Virus record (IMG/VR): IMGVR_UViG_3300035181_002356
Span: 1-44,435 of that record
Direction: 5' to 3' (one strand)
Length of the DNA: 44,435 nt
DNA from: a virus
The notes under the pieces are model-generated. The model saw only the letters and a program-made list of their open reading frames with translations, made no database searches and was not told the DNA's origin. Both the position numbers and the translations under genes were made by a program. Positions 7,845 through 22,600 of this stretch are shown here, in pieces (position 1 is the first letter of the stretch; every line of letters begins with the position of its first letter).

Positions 7845-9487
7845 TGGAAGACGGTTTTATGGGTCCAATGGACATAGAAAAGAATGATGCCGACGCTGTT
7901 GTTCCGCTAGATGACATGTCTATTATGGGCGGAGGTGATGATAATGTTTTGCCGTTGGATACTGATATTCTTCGTATGAAGCTACTTATACGGCGTAAGA
8001 TAGCGACAGTAGAGAAGGAAAAAACTAAAGATAATTTATCCATACTAGAACAAGACTTGATATATGCTAAGGTATATGGGCCTTTTGATGAGCTTATAGA
8101 TCATACAATGAAATTTTTTAGATCCGAAAGATTTAAGGATATTATAGATGGCGATCCATCCTTAACCAAGGACATCAGGAGGCTCTATAGAGATATAAAA
8201 CAATTTCGAAAGATACGGGACATTCCTAAGGATGCCCCTATTGTTTGGTTTATGGATGAATTAAGTGAAGCTTTTAAGCGATATGTCGATTCTATGGATA
8301 TTAAGTCTAAGTCTTTGTTTTCCAATGCGAGTATCGCTAGTGGAGTAATGAGGGTGCTATCAGATAAATACCGCGATCCCTCAAATAGTGAATATTCAGG
8401 AATGGAACAGAATGCTGCAAAATCCGCCTATTACGTGCTTGACGTTGTTTCTCATTTAGACCCCAAGAGTTTAATTGATAATGCTTTATTGCATCATGCT
8501 TTTGCGAGATTATTATATATCCATGTGTTATATCAATGGTTTAGTTCCTTGAAGATATTCGAGGGGGGTATTTCTGCTGATTCTATAGGCACATTGGCAT
8601 TAGCTAGTTTTAAAAAAAGTGTTGCTAAAACGATTTTGGATGCTTTATCTAGTGCGGATTTTCTTCGTCCTTCAACTGTGTCCATGAATAAAAGCTCGGA
8701 TGTTAGAATTGTTGCGTCTAAGGTTTATTCGGTGCTTGGGAATTTTCCTTTCATGAGGGAACCAAAAAATGATGTGGCCATGGTTCTTGAACAAGAGGCC
8801 AAAACTGAAGCGCTAGATTTTTTACAGAAACACTATAATGATATTATCGCGGAGAGGAAGGATAAAAGGGGTAGAACTATTTACGATCGCGCTTTTTTTA
8901 ACGATCCGGCTCAGATAGAAGAGGTTAAGAAACAGGATAAGTTGTTGGTATATATGAAGATAGTCAATCAAATTTTATCTATGGATCTATCTGATTTATT
9001 AGATATAAATAAATATAATTTTAGGGAGAGCAGTCTAGCTCCAAGAACAAGCACACTAAGAACCATGAAGTTCATTCATACCCGACTCACCACACTAAGC
9101 ACGTACTCACCATCAGAGAATGACCTGAAGAAGTTCTCCACGTTTATTATGCAGTTAATATGGGCAAAGATTCAATATGAATGGCGCATGTTTACCAAGG
9201 ATCAAGATATATCTGAGTCTCCAATGTATGTAACGTTAGACCGAGTTGATCAGGGTGCAGGACAGTCCGGGGAAATGTTTAATTTTTTCTTTTTTCAACA
9301 AATGCCGCCACAAGATAAATATCTGAATGTTGAATGGACAAAAACTACTGCCTACGTGGACAGAACCGATAAGGCCATTACTATTGCGTCAACGTGGAAA
9401 GAAACACATCCCCCAAAAGCTGAATCCGCCCCGCAGGATCTAGATTTGATAGGGATACTTAATTCAATGTTATCGGACTGGGAGTGA
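7844..9487 (+). CDS. unknown 547-aa protein
   Basis: It starts at ATG 7844, overlapping the upstream stop codon. The protein begins with an acidic, Asp-rich 40-residue segment and continues as a mixed, mostly helical chain with no transmembrane segment and no catalytic motif I recognise. It lies between a coupled upstream gene and an 865-aa unknown protein four bases downstream, so all three probably act in the same structure or complex. Whether that is a virion part cannot be told from the sequence. Confidence 0.66.
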   Translation: MEDGFMGPMDIEKNDADAVVPLDDMSIMGGGDDNVLPLDTDILRMKLLIRRKIATVEKEKTKDNLSILEQDLIYAKVYGPFDELIDHTMKFFRSERFKDIIDGDPSLTKDIRRLYRDIKQFRKIRDIPKDAPIVWFMDELSEAFKRYVDSMDIKSKSLFSNASIASGVMRVLSDKYRDPSNSEYSGMEQNAAKSAYYVLDVVSHLDPKSLIDNALLHHAFARLLYIHVLYQWFSSLKIFEGGISADSIGTLALASFKKSVAKTILDALSSADFLRPSTVSMNKSSDVRIVASKVYSVLGNFPFMREPKNDVAMVLEQEAKTEALDFLQKHYNDIIAERKDKRGRTIYDRAFFNDPAQIEEVKKQDKLLVYMKIVNQILSMDLSDLLDINKYNFRESSLAPRTSTLRTMKFIHTRLTTLSTYSPSENDLKKFSTFIMQLIWAKIQYEWRMFTKDQDISESPMYVTLDRVDQGAGQSGEMFNFFFFQQMPPQDKYLNVEWTKTTAYVDRTDKAITIASTWKETHPPKAESAPQDLDLIGILNSMLSDWE

Positions 9488-9491
9488 GATA

Positions 9492-12089
<2,598 letters not shown>

Positions 12090-12099
12090 AAACGAATGC

Positions 12100-12108
12100 C
12101 TATTAATA
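12100..12108 (+). promoter_or_regulatory. CTATTAATA element, putative phage late promoter 2
   Basis: Exact copy of the 9-mer, 36 bases upstream of the start codon at 12144 and directly after the 12067-12098 hairpin. It probably drives the two small genes, the giant gene and the terminase/portal genes. Confidence 0.72.
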
Positions 12109-12143
12109 AATTTTTATAAGAATTGCAGTGTTGGAGGAAGACA

Positions 12144-12884
12144 ATGAATTATGATATTTCCACTGATCTTCAGGTAATGAGCGAAGCAAAGGAATCGGTT
12201 GTTGCGTCAGTTGTTCCTATTAACGATGGGATAAATAAGGAGGCTTCAGGCAGGCATGTATATGATGTTGACTCTGTTAGTGGCAGAGCTGTATATGGGA
12301 AGAGCCTAGACGCAGCTATTGCATTCCTGTGGGAAAAGGTAAATAGAAGCATTGATTTCAAGGCCGATAACAAGCTTTCCATTCAGCGTGCAGCGAGCTA
12401 CTATGGAGAAATAGACAAAGCTATTTCAACTATTGTGCGTGCAGATGTGGCAGCCTTGCTTACCTCTGAAGACCTATCAAAGCTTGAAGATATCCGAGTT
12501 GCCATTAATAAGAAACATGAGGAAGTTCTTAAGACGGTGTTTGCTACTTACACTAAGCCATCCGATGATGAGTGTCCAGAATGTGGGGCGCTGCTTTATA
12601 ATGGCAAGTGTGTGGCTTGTGGAGGAAATGGTGAGATGGTAAAGGAAGCCGGTTCACCTGCTCTACAGTTTTTTGAGAGTGGTTTCATTGTAGGAATGGC
12701 CACTGATATTATGAATTATGTTGTTACTTCTGGTATGAATCTTAATGATGCCATTAATATTGCCAAAGATTCATTTGGACTTACAAAACGTGAGGAGTAT
12801 CGTCTACGTAAATACTTGAATTATATGGGGATGTTTGCCCCGCAAATGATTTGGCTTCCTCCTTCAGAAACACGCTTTTCATGA
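12144..12884 (+). CDS. unknown protein with one zinc ribbon
   Basis: A 246-aa protein. ATG 12144 is chosen because GGAGGA lies at 12133-12138; an upstream in-frame start at 12123 has no ribosome site. Residues 1-135 are mainly helical. A zinc ribbon follows (C144/C147, C156/C159; CPECG...CVACG), then a helical C-terminal domain with a hydrophobic stretch (FIVGMATDIMNYVVTSG) that could be amphipathic. It is the first gene behind the second late-promoter motif. No family is recognised. Confidence 0.7.
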   Translation: MNYDISTDLQVMSEAKESVVASVVPINDGINKEASGRHVYDVDSVSGRAVYGKSLDAAIAFLWEKVNRSIDFKADNKLSIQRAASYYGEIDKAISTIVRADVAALLTSEDLSKLEDIRVAINKKHEEVLKTVFATYTKPSDDECPECGALLYNGKCVACGGNGEMVKEAGSPALQFFESGFIVGMATDIMNYVVTSGMNLNDAINIAKDSFGLTKREEYRLRKYLNYMGMFAPQMIWLPPSETRFS

Positions 12885-12903
12885 TTATTGGAGAAAACTT
12901 TAA

Positions 12904-13623
12904 ATGGCAATCAAAACTTGGAAGGAATTACTTCAAATAATAAGTCCAAATATAGATCCATCAAAGGTAGTTCTCACTCAAATTTCTGTTAGCTTAAATC
13001 TACCCGATGGAAGAGAAGTTGTTCTTCCTATTCGGAAAGATTCCACCATAGAGAGTCTAAAGAAAGTCATATCTCCACCGTTGCCCCCAAAAGAGCCATT
13101 CAATCCGGTTACCACTTCCTCATCCCCGCAGAAGATGACACCTACCATGACAAAATTTATGTACGCGTTTTTTAATGAAGAAGATTATTCGGAATTTGAA
13201 GAGTTTGTGAAGAAAGATAAAAGAGCTCTGGAATTCTTTAAAAATACTTCCAATCCTATAGAGACCTATGGTGAGGAGTATACGAGTATTGAAGGGCTTA
13301 CTGATTTGGAAAAGTTTAAGAATTTTTTATCTCAAATATCTAGCGAACAAACAGAGGATGCATCGCAATCACCAACAGAGCCAACGGCACCATCATCACA
13401 ATCACCAACAGAGCCAACGGCACCATCTAAGCGAGGGCCCACACTAACTAATAAGAAAAAAGTACCCACACTAACTAATAAAAAAGTACCAGGGAAGGGC
13501 TCGCAAACAGAGGCTGCATCGCAATCACCAACAGAGCCAACGGCACCATCTAAGCGAAGGCCCACACTAACTAATAAAAAAGTACCAGGGAAGGGCTCGT
13601 CTAAGAAAACAAAAAAACAGTAG
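12904..13623 (+). CDS. unknown protein with repetitive Ser/Pro/Thr-Lys tail
   Basis: A 239-aa protein. Residues 1-60 look like a small beta-grasp-like domain (VVLTQISVSLNLPDGREVVL), followed by an acidic helical segment. From about residue 150 the chain is low-complexity, with three copies of QSPTEPTAPS and three of PTLTNKK, and it ends in a basic stretch. The tail has expanded by DNA-level tandem duplication (13363-13599). It is probably a flexible arm or spacer and sits just upstream of the giant gene. The function is unknown. Confidence 0.66.
   Translation: MAIKTWKELLQIISPNIDPSKVVLTQISVSLNLPDGREVVLPIRKDSTIESLKKVISPPLPPKEPFNPVTTSSSPQKMTPTMTKFMYAFFNEEDYSEFEEFVKKDKRALEFFKNTSNPIETYGEEYTSIEGLTDLEKFKNFLSQISSEQTEDASQSPTEPTAPSSQSPTEPTAPSKRGPTLTNKKKVPTLTNKKVPGKGSQTEAASQSPTEPTAPSKRRPTLTNKKVPGKGSSKKTKKQ
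13363..13599. repeat. imperfect tandem duplications inside the 239-aa gene
   Basis: A 32-base unit (with CAATCACCAACAGAGCC at its core) occurs at 13363-13394, 13396-13427 and 13519-13550, nearly identical. A 39-base unit (starting CCCACACTAACTAATAA) is identical at 13465-13503 and 13561-13599, with a shorter copy at 13438-13466. The frame is kept throughout, so this is a coding expansion and not a CRISPR array. Confidence 0.9.
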
Positions 13624-13659
13624 GATAGGTTGTTATCTCGCAATAAGACGGAGGAGAAT

Positions 13660-16600
13660 ATGGCTTTTATTTTGTATTCCGCTAAGGGCAAAAATAAAGA
13701 AGTCAAAGAATCTGAGGAAAAGGGCAAAAATAAAGAAGTCAAAGAAGAATCTGAGGAAGTGGAAACTCTTCTTCCAGGTCAGGGTAATTTAGAGTCCGCC
13801 CAAGCTGTCCTAAGAGGCAAACCAAAGAAGACTAAAACCGATGAAAAAGAAATTACACCCAAAAAGCCTAGGATTACTACAAAGACAGTTCCTGAGGCGG
13901 TCGCCCTTGAGGAGATTGAGCAAGTAGAAGATACCTCTAGCACTTTAGCGGAAACTTTTGAAAAAGCGGAGGCGATTTATAAAAAGAAGAGGCCATATAG
14001 TTTTAATACTAACTCTCAATACGAGATAGATACGGATCCATATTATAGGGTGTTTGAAAGACGGAATAAGATTATTATTGCTGGCGAACCAGATACCTAT
14101 GTTGTTTTTGACAATAAGACTGGAGCATATAACATAGGTTATAAGATGGGGGATGGTTCCGTTTCCTGGACGAGACTTACTGGAAATAGTAAAGTACTTG
14201 TGGCTAAAATGAAAGAAAAGTTGGAACATGTTCCCGATATAGTTGATGGCCCCAAGGAATCAAAGGTGAGCGCAATTTGGGGCGGTAAACTTAGTAGGTT
14301 TTTTCGTCTTAAAAAGGCTGTCTCATATAGTAATTCTGCTATTTTTAATGTTTATGTCGTTTCTGGTCGTAACATTGTTCCTGATTTAGACTGGCGAGAG
14401 CAAACATTTGTAAAGGTTGGGGATTATTACAGGCCCGTCGAGAAGGAATGGGAACCAGAAGATATTTTTACTTGGTATAGGGTTATTGCCACTGTTGATA
14501 ATTCTTCTGGTGAAAGGCTACTTGGGATTGCAAAACATCGTGGGGCTTCGACTTTTGATGTTTTGGTGGCCAAGTTGGATGGTTCTGACTCTCATAGGGT
14601 CGCACCAAATGAAGTTAAGCTATTCGATTATGTTTCTGGGGATCAGATTAATCTATCCGATATCGGTACCTATTATCATGGTTTTCCCAATAAAGAGTCA
14701 GCTAAATATGCCAGCTCTGCTGGTACAATAGCCACAGAATTTGCCACGGAGGAGGTAGATAAGCTTGATAGGTCTACCTTTTTCTTTGTGGACGGGGAGG
14801 CACCTCATCGCGTTGTTACAGGGACAAGGTACGAGAAAGTTAAAGAAGAGGATAAAATTTACATCAAAGCCGTCACGGGTCCTGCCACAGGACTTTATTC
14901 TGATTTATTCTTAAGAACGGCATTAAATGCTGAACCTATTTTGCCTACCAAGATAGATAGAGTGGCACGAATTAAAGATAGGAAATCTGGCTTTTATCAT
15001 GCGGATATCATGGATGCCAAGAAAAAGGAGAGCATATTTACCCAGGGCCACGCCGTCCAATTTGAAATTGGCTCTATGGATGAGGACGGCGCCTTCTATC
15101 CCACGGGTAAAGATGGCGATGTCTTTTGGGCTATTCTCCCTACGGGTAGAGACTTTTATGTAGAAGTTGAAAAACCGGCAGGTGGCTCAGCATCTCTAGC
15201 GGCCGATACTAAGACGTTGGAATTAGTTAGCACAGCTACAGCAACGCCGGAGCAGCTCGATGCAGTTTCCAAGTTAATTCTCTCGGCTTATCCTATATTC
15301 TCTAAAGAGATATATGATGATGAGAAGCTTAGACGTGAGTTTGCTTCTTTATTATTAGAACCACACCCCAACCCGATATATGCTTTTAGCCCTGTTTCTC
15401 AGCCTGAGAAATCTAAGGCCTTGCTTAATTTATTTATCAATTTCATGTTTAATAATTTAGAATCTAAATTATCAAAAGATAGTGATAACAATGTTACTAG
15501 TAGGGAGAATGTGTTAGCTAAGGTTGATTCGTATCTAAGTAGGGTAACTAAAGTGGACCCTCATGGTTTAGCCCAATTATTTTTTGGTGCTCCTATTAAA
15601 CAAGTTAATGTCAATATAGATCAGTTTTATAATGATGTCATTGGTTCCGGTGTCGATCAGGAGACAGCGACGACAGAAAGAGGGCCGGAACAACTTAGGC
15701 AGCGTGGCAAGTTTATTGACTTCTATATACAGAGCCCTATGATTGGCACGTTGGAGGCGGGGAGATGGATCGTTGAGGCCGTAGATGCTGTGACGGTTGA
15801 GCCTAGCGGTATTTATGTTATTAAAAGCCATGGCACTACTAAAAAGAAACAAAGTGTCTATCTAGCCAAGAGGGATTGGGATTTAAACTTTGAAAGCGGT
15901 GCTGACGATAGCCGTTTGCCGTTTGGAGCTGTATCTTTTAGTATTATTGATTTTAGGACTGGGGATGTTGTGGCTAATGTTATTACAAAAGAATATGAAA
16001 AAGATAAGTTTCGGGAAATCTCTAAAGATGAATTTACTAAGGCGTTTTATTCCAGTCGGCCTATACGAGAAACGCTTGACCGTCGCCTATCTACTGGTCT
16101 GAGAGATATTGGGCTTACTTCGGACAAAGCTAATACTGTGTCCACTCAGTTGATTGATCAGCTGTCTGTTCTTTTGTCCACTCCAAAAGTTATTGCTGGA
16201 ATTCTTGGAGTGCCAAAACAGGACGTGGTTACCTGGCTACATGGCCCAGAAAAACTAGATGAAAAGATTCTTGTTGAAGTAGTGTCATATTTTATGTCTA
16301 TTTTGGGAGAAGATAAACATTTGGAACTTTCTGTCGCAAAGGAATTAGAAGGCTTAATATCGAAGTTATCTAAACCTAATAAATTTAGTGCGAAGAACTT
16401 TCTAGATGAGGCGCCTACTATTGCTGCTGAACTTATGGTAATCGTTTTAAATAAGCTTCGCAGCACAATGTTGATGGATAAGATTGCGACAGAGGCTCGT
16501 CGCTCGCTTGATACCTATTACGATAATTTGGAGACAGCAGCATTTGTTAAGGTGGCTACTAATTTATATAGTGGGCCTTGTGCTGTCTTTGCTGATAAAA

Positions 16601-19600
16601 AAGATAAGAATAAAATTATTCTATACCAAGAGGGCAGAATTTATAAGGTACGAGATAGGGCGGAAAACAGCAGATTAATGGACAATGTGATTTCCAATGT
16701 GGTTTCCAGTAAGAATGTTTTCTATATATCCTCTCTTGGTAGGACGGCCGTGAAGTCCGAGGTATCTGTCGTTGAGAAGTCGGACAGAGCTACGGTGGAA
16801 AATGAAGTAGCTAAGGACATTATGACATTTATTTCTAGGTATACTGGAGATACTGTCATGCCTTCGGATTTTATGGAATTCGTTCAGACAACCATAGCAA
16901 CAAAGCTAAACGTTAAGATTAGCCTTGGCATATTAAATAAACTTGGGCAAATGGTAGCCATGCCTCGCTCTAGTTTTACGCCGGAGAAGGCGCAACAAAT
17001 TGCTAAAATATTTAGCGCTGCGGCTTTTATCCCTAGAACTTTGGGGCATATTGTTATTTATGATATTGGAGCTGGTAAAGAGGGACAATCGATTAAAATT
17101 TATAGAGATTTAGCTTCTTCTAATGGTTTCTGGACTGAGGTTCCGTCAGAGTGGCTAGTTGATCCAAAGACAGAAAAGAAGGGAATAGTAATACATAGTA
17201 ACTCTAGGTCTACCTACATTAAGAATTTAATTTCCATTACTCAACCCGCTCCCGCGTTTGGAGATATCGAGACGACTATTGCTGCCATGGATAGAGACTG
17301 GTCTCAGGCTCCAGAGGCGCAGAAAAAGGTCTATGATTTTTTTAGAAGAGTTAATTATTCATCTGGGATGTGTCTTGCAAATATAGTCACCTTTGACAAA
17401 GAGGATGAGGTTGTTACTGAGAAAGAGGATAAGAAAGAGGATGAGGTTGTTACTGAGAAAGAGGATAAGAAAGAGGATGAGGTTGTTACTGAGGAATTAG
17501 AATTACTGAATATACAAATGGTGAATCAGAAGATTAAAGAGTTTTTCGTGGGATCAGAGAAAGAGCCAGGGATTTTGGCTTCTCGCTTGAGAGATGTGAT
17601 TAAATCTGGGCACAAAGCACTCAGTAAAGATGTTAAGCTCCATGACCCATCCACATTGGCAAAGGGAGTTGCATATTGGGCAATGCAGAATTTACATATT
17701 TCTGCCTCTTTCATTGGCCTGTCCTCTAACAGTACTGTGGAATTTAACAAATCTTCTTTTGTTGATTTAATTAATGCCTATTTAGCGATGTCAGAGAAGT
17801 TTAGGGCTGATAACCTTTACGTCGATGCTCTCTTTGCTGCAATTAAGGTCTCTTTGGGCAGGGCAATGCAAATTGTAATGTCTGATCCGCGATATGAGTT
17901 AGAGAGAGAGGCCGTCTTAGCTAAGGTTCCTGAGGAATATTTGAGTGGCGATGCCGTAAGTCAAAGTCGTATGGTTCAGTTAGTCGATTATTTAACACAA
18001 GCTATTATGTCATATTGGTTGTCAAACTTATCTTCGATGTCGGCTCCGACTGGAAGGCTTAAGGTTAATCAAAAGTTCTCTGGCTTTAGTGACTTAATGA
18101 GAGACCCAGATGAAGTAGTTGCTGGCTTAGCCTCAGCCTCCCCAGCATATCTTATTGGGCTTTTATTATGGGCATTAGGGGACAATAAAGTACAACGCGC
18201 CGTGCGTTCCTCTTTGGGCGGGGCTAACACTGGGGTTACTTTCCATGATGTCATGGAACCAGATAAGCTTTCCCCGGCTTTAATACAGCAGATTTTGTTT
18301 GATACAGTTGGGTCTTTTGCCGTTTCTTTGATGTCTATTTTAGATAAGTCTGGTAGTATTGTGTCTAAATATTACAATCTGGCTATTTTAAAAGACTATA
18401 ATAGGGCGCGAGCTCATAATGCGACATTGTCTCTTCGCGACTTTGTAGACGACACAGTTAATGAGGAATATCGTAAGAAAAAAATGATGGAAGCTTGGCC
18501 GATGGCCTTTGAGAGCATGAAGACTAGGGCAACTGTCCAGAATTGGAAATCAGCAAGTGCCAAAAGTATTATTAGTCCTTCCTTTGCGTTGGCTGCAAAG
18601 TTTGGGGCAGGAGCCGTGATTGACCAAGATATGGGGCCTGATAAAGCCATTAATAATGGAGTTCCATTTTTGATTACAGCTCTACAGGCTCTTACTAAGG
18701 ATCATAGGTTTGCGTTTAAGATGACGGCGGGTATTCTTGAGAAAGAGGATTTTTCTGAAGGGCTTCCATTTGCCGCTCAGGAGATTAAAAGAATTCTGGA
18801 GACGGGAAAGTTTAAACATAGTTACAAAGGTAAGTTGGACGGGGACAGTCTAAAGAAATATTTATTAAATGTGTATTTTGAAATTAGGCGCAGGCGTCGT
18901 GGGGCTTATTATGTTAGACCTGAAGATTCTATGCTCACAGATGAAGGTCAAAGTACGCTATTTGCAGACGTGGTAAAGGAGCTAGCGAATAAAGAGGGAG
19001 GGTTAACTAAATATAGTTTTAGCGATGTAGATAAGGAGTTTAACTTTGCCTCTCTACCAAATAAGACAAATGACAAGTTTACTCCTATGGATAAGTTTTT
19101 TGAGGCATTTAAAAAGCAAATATTAGAAAGCGGCATGAATCATGAGGGGGCATTCTCTACTATCATGCAGGCGTTTAATTATAGCAAGAATTATGCTTCT
19201 TTCCCTCTTCTTATTTATATGCTCAACAGAAATCTTGGATCCATTCCAAATCTTTCTGAAATTAAATATGATAAGGATTTTTTTGAAACTATGGGAAAGG
19301 CCTTAGCGGCTACTCTGATGGAAGTTTCTAAAATCAATGCCTTGACTGACTCTGCCGCTAGGGGTATGCAGAAAAGTTTTATTAGTGGAGATCTAAGTAA
19401 GATAGAAATTGTTTCTAATATTATAGCTTTTGTATACTGTTTGAATAATCCAGCTATCGGTGATCGATTGAGGGAAATAGGTAAGCTTGATACTCCAGGT
19501 CGCATAGTTTTAAATAAAAACATGATGGCGGCGCGCTATAGGGTTCCAGTGAAAGTTCGTAAAATTCTAGGTGTTTCTGGGGTATCTGTTTCTCCAGATT

Positions 19601-22600
19601 TTATAGGTATGTTGGATCAGGGTCGGGTTAATAGTTTAGCAGATGCGATTAGGATTTTTAGTAGTCGGCACCAAGACATAGAAGACATTGTAGATTATAT
19701 TAGTGGTGAAGCTCTATATATGCCGGAAGAGGCCAAAAAGCTTTTTGATGTTTTTGCTTCTATGGCCGGTTATCAACTTAAAGAATCCTATGGGGTTGTG
19801 CGCATAGGAGCACAGGAGGCTATAAAGAAAAGCATGTCCGGTTCATATGATGCTAGCGCAGAGCCTCAGCATAATTCCTATGTGCTGGAAGCAGTAAGAC
19901 AAATTAACGATAACGTTGTTTATAATATATGTGGGGCTGTTGGCAAACATAAATTTGATGTTAAAAAACCGTTTTCGACTGGGGCTATTCCAGTAGAGAG
20001 ATTTTCTAATTTTACAGACGCTATTAAGTCTGCCCTAAAAAGCAATGGTATTCATACGTCAGATGATTTAGTTAGTGCTATATACAATACGCAAAGGGAT
20101 ACCAAGCCTAGTGGAGAGCAACTCTATGAAACGATTTGTGATATGGTAACTTCAATGTTTCCGCGTCAAGCGCCAGATTCGGGGCTTATGCCAGTGTCTG
20201 GGGCTACGAATGCGGCTTGGAGTTTCTATATTACGAATCGGATGGTAGACGTTTTACTCCCAGAGGCACTTAAAAATGAAATTAAAACAGCAGACGTGGA
20301 AGAGCTTTCGGTTGCAGATATTTTGGCGTTAGCAGAGAAAGTGTTTGATGTTCTTTCCACAAAGCTTATTGGCCAGTCTTTAGATGATTTAACTTCTGTA
20401 AACTATAAACTTAATGGTCAAATTGCGGAGAGTTCGGTTCCGAATGATATTCAAGGTAGTCAGACAGATGTACAAAAATATTATCGTAATACCATGGCGA
20501 CCAACGCAGATAAGTATATTCCCACTCTACGTGCAAATGTTAGGGCGTTGACAGCAAGATATCAAGAGGTCGCTAATGGCGGTAGTGTCAATGAAGCTCT
20601 ATTGTCTTTATCTAAGGTGATTCTAGATAAAAAACATGATTTGGACATTTCTGGCGTTGCGTATCGTTCTCTTGTTAAATCTATTCCGCTCTCAGAAAGA
20701 ATTGAAACCGGAGTTTTAGAAGATAAAGATAAGCAGGTTCTTGTTTTACCTACATTCGCAGTGAAGACTCAGGATAAGATTAACTATTATATCGTATTGC
20801 AGGATTTGACTACCAAGAAAGTGAATAAAATTAAGGACCTTGATTCAGATAACGTTGCGATTGAGTTATATCCTGGGGCTGAAAAAGATATTGCAGTTGT
20901 AGCTAGTGTTTCTGGCGGGTATTTAACCCCTACTGCCTTATCTGCGGTTTCTAATTTTGAAAAGGCTCTTGGCCAAAAAATGCCAGTAGACAAAGCTTCC
21001 GTCTTGCTCGCTCTTTTTGACTATCAGTTGGGATCCATTGTGACGGCTTTAAGGGACACGCTGTCTGCTTTTGAATTTTATAGGTCGGTGATTGTTAAAA
21101 GGATGGGATTTCATAGTGGGTCCTACGCCATAATTAGTCCTTCTATTTTAGAGATTTCGGCTACTGTGCCCATTATCCCCAAAGAGGAATTGCCTGATTC
21201 TTTTGAATCTTTTCTTTCTGATTTTGTGGATTCTTCTAAAGATGAAATATTGTATCTTAACGACAAACTCCTTTCTGAATTATTAAGGTCTACGGTTTCT
21301 GTTAAGGTTTTGAAGGTAGACAGGAATAAAAAACGTAGAAAATGTGCTATTGTAGCTATAGAAACTCCAGGAAAGAGAGTTACCCCTAAGGGTGTACCGG
21401 TAGCCACAACCCCGTCTCGAAGAATAATAATTCCCAATGTTCCTTATGAGTATATCTCATCGGCTTCGTCGGAGAGTGTTCTGCCTGGAGTATATTTCAC
21501 GTCCAGAGAGCGACTTTTGTATGCTTTGAGTCATCCGTTAAAAGAGAAAGAAATGTCTCTTAAAAAATTCGGGTTAGGCCCAGTTGACCCAACAACATTA
21601 AACTCTTCCTGGCTTCAGAAACATTTTGATAATATTAAACAGGCGGAGGAGGCTGGTGCACTGCTAACGGGCGCAACGGCTTGTGCTAAAAGATTAATGG
21701 AGCATAAACTGTCGGAACCGATTAGAACTAGAGAGCCTCTTGTTAATAAGCTTACTCGGGTGCCCGTTATTACCACAAGAGACATTCATACTATCGTATT
21801 AGACGTACTAAATAGAAAATGCAAGGGGAGCGAGCAGGCGCTAGAGGACATAAACACTCATTTAGCTCCTACGTTGCCCAAGCTATATTCTACTATACCA
21901 GTGAAGACTCGGACGTTAGCAAATGCAATGGGTAAAAAGAGCGTGAGGTTTAATAGTGGGTCTGAACTTATTAATGTTTATTGGGTTCCAGCCGTTGGAG
22001 CTGATGTAGAGTTTGAAAAAAATATCAGTAAATATTATGATACGGCCAAGTTAGCATATGGAATCAAGAAAACAAAGTCGGTTGGACTAGGAAAATCACT
22101 TACTGAGGCAACCATCATAGCTCCCATTGAGAAAGCAATAAACCTTCTAAGTGAATCCTTAGCGGTTGCCGAAGACCTTAACGACAAATCAAAGGTTTCG
22201 ATTATTAAGGACGCTATAGATGCCGCACGGGATCATTTGGACGAAGATGCTGTTTCTGGTCAAACTTTGATGTTATTAACTAAATCATTAATTGGAGGGT
22301 CGGAAATCACAATACCTGTGAGCAGCAGCAATATGTTTTGTTCTCTGCCGCAGCTTATGGGCGCTTATCCTAATTGGGCCGATCTTAAAAATAAGCTAAT
22401 AGTAACCCCCCGTCTTGCGGAGACCTTATCTGGCGGGCAAGAGATGCCCTGCTCATTTACATACGTGGAATCTTATTCTGATGGGAGTGAGATAAAGGTT
22501 CGTATTGCAGACATGGGGGATAGCTTTAAGGTTATACCTCATAAAATTACTTTGAAGAGCCCATCGACGAATACAGATTTGGGAGTGGCTACTGGTGGCT

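Noticed and set aside
13332-13742. Direct repeats at 13363-13599 and 38256-38552 as a possible CRISPR array
   Set aside because: The repeats are in frame inside genes, the units are joined without spacer-like unique sequence, and they code for regular low-complexity peptides.
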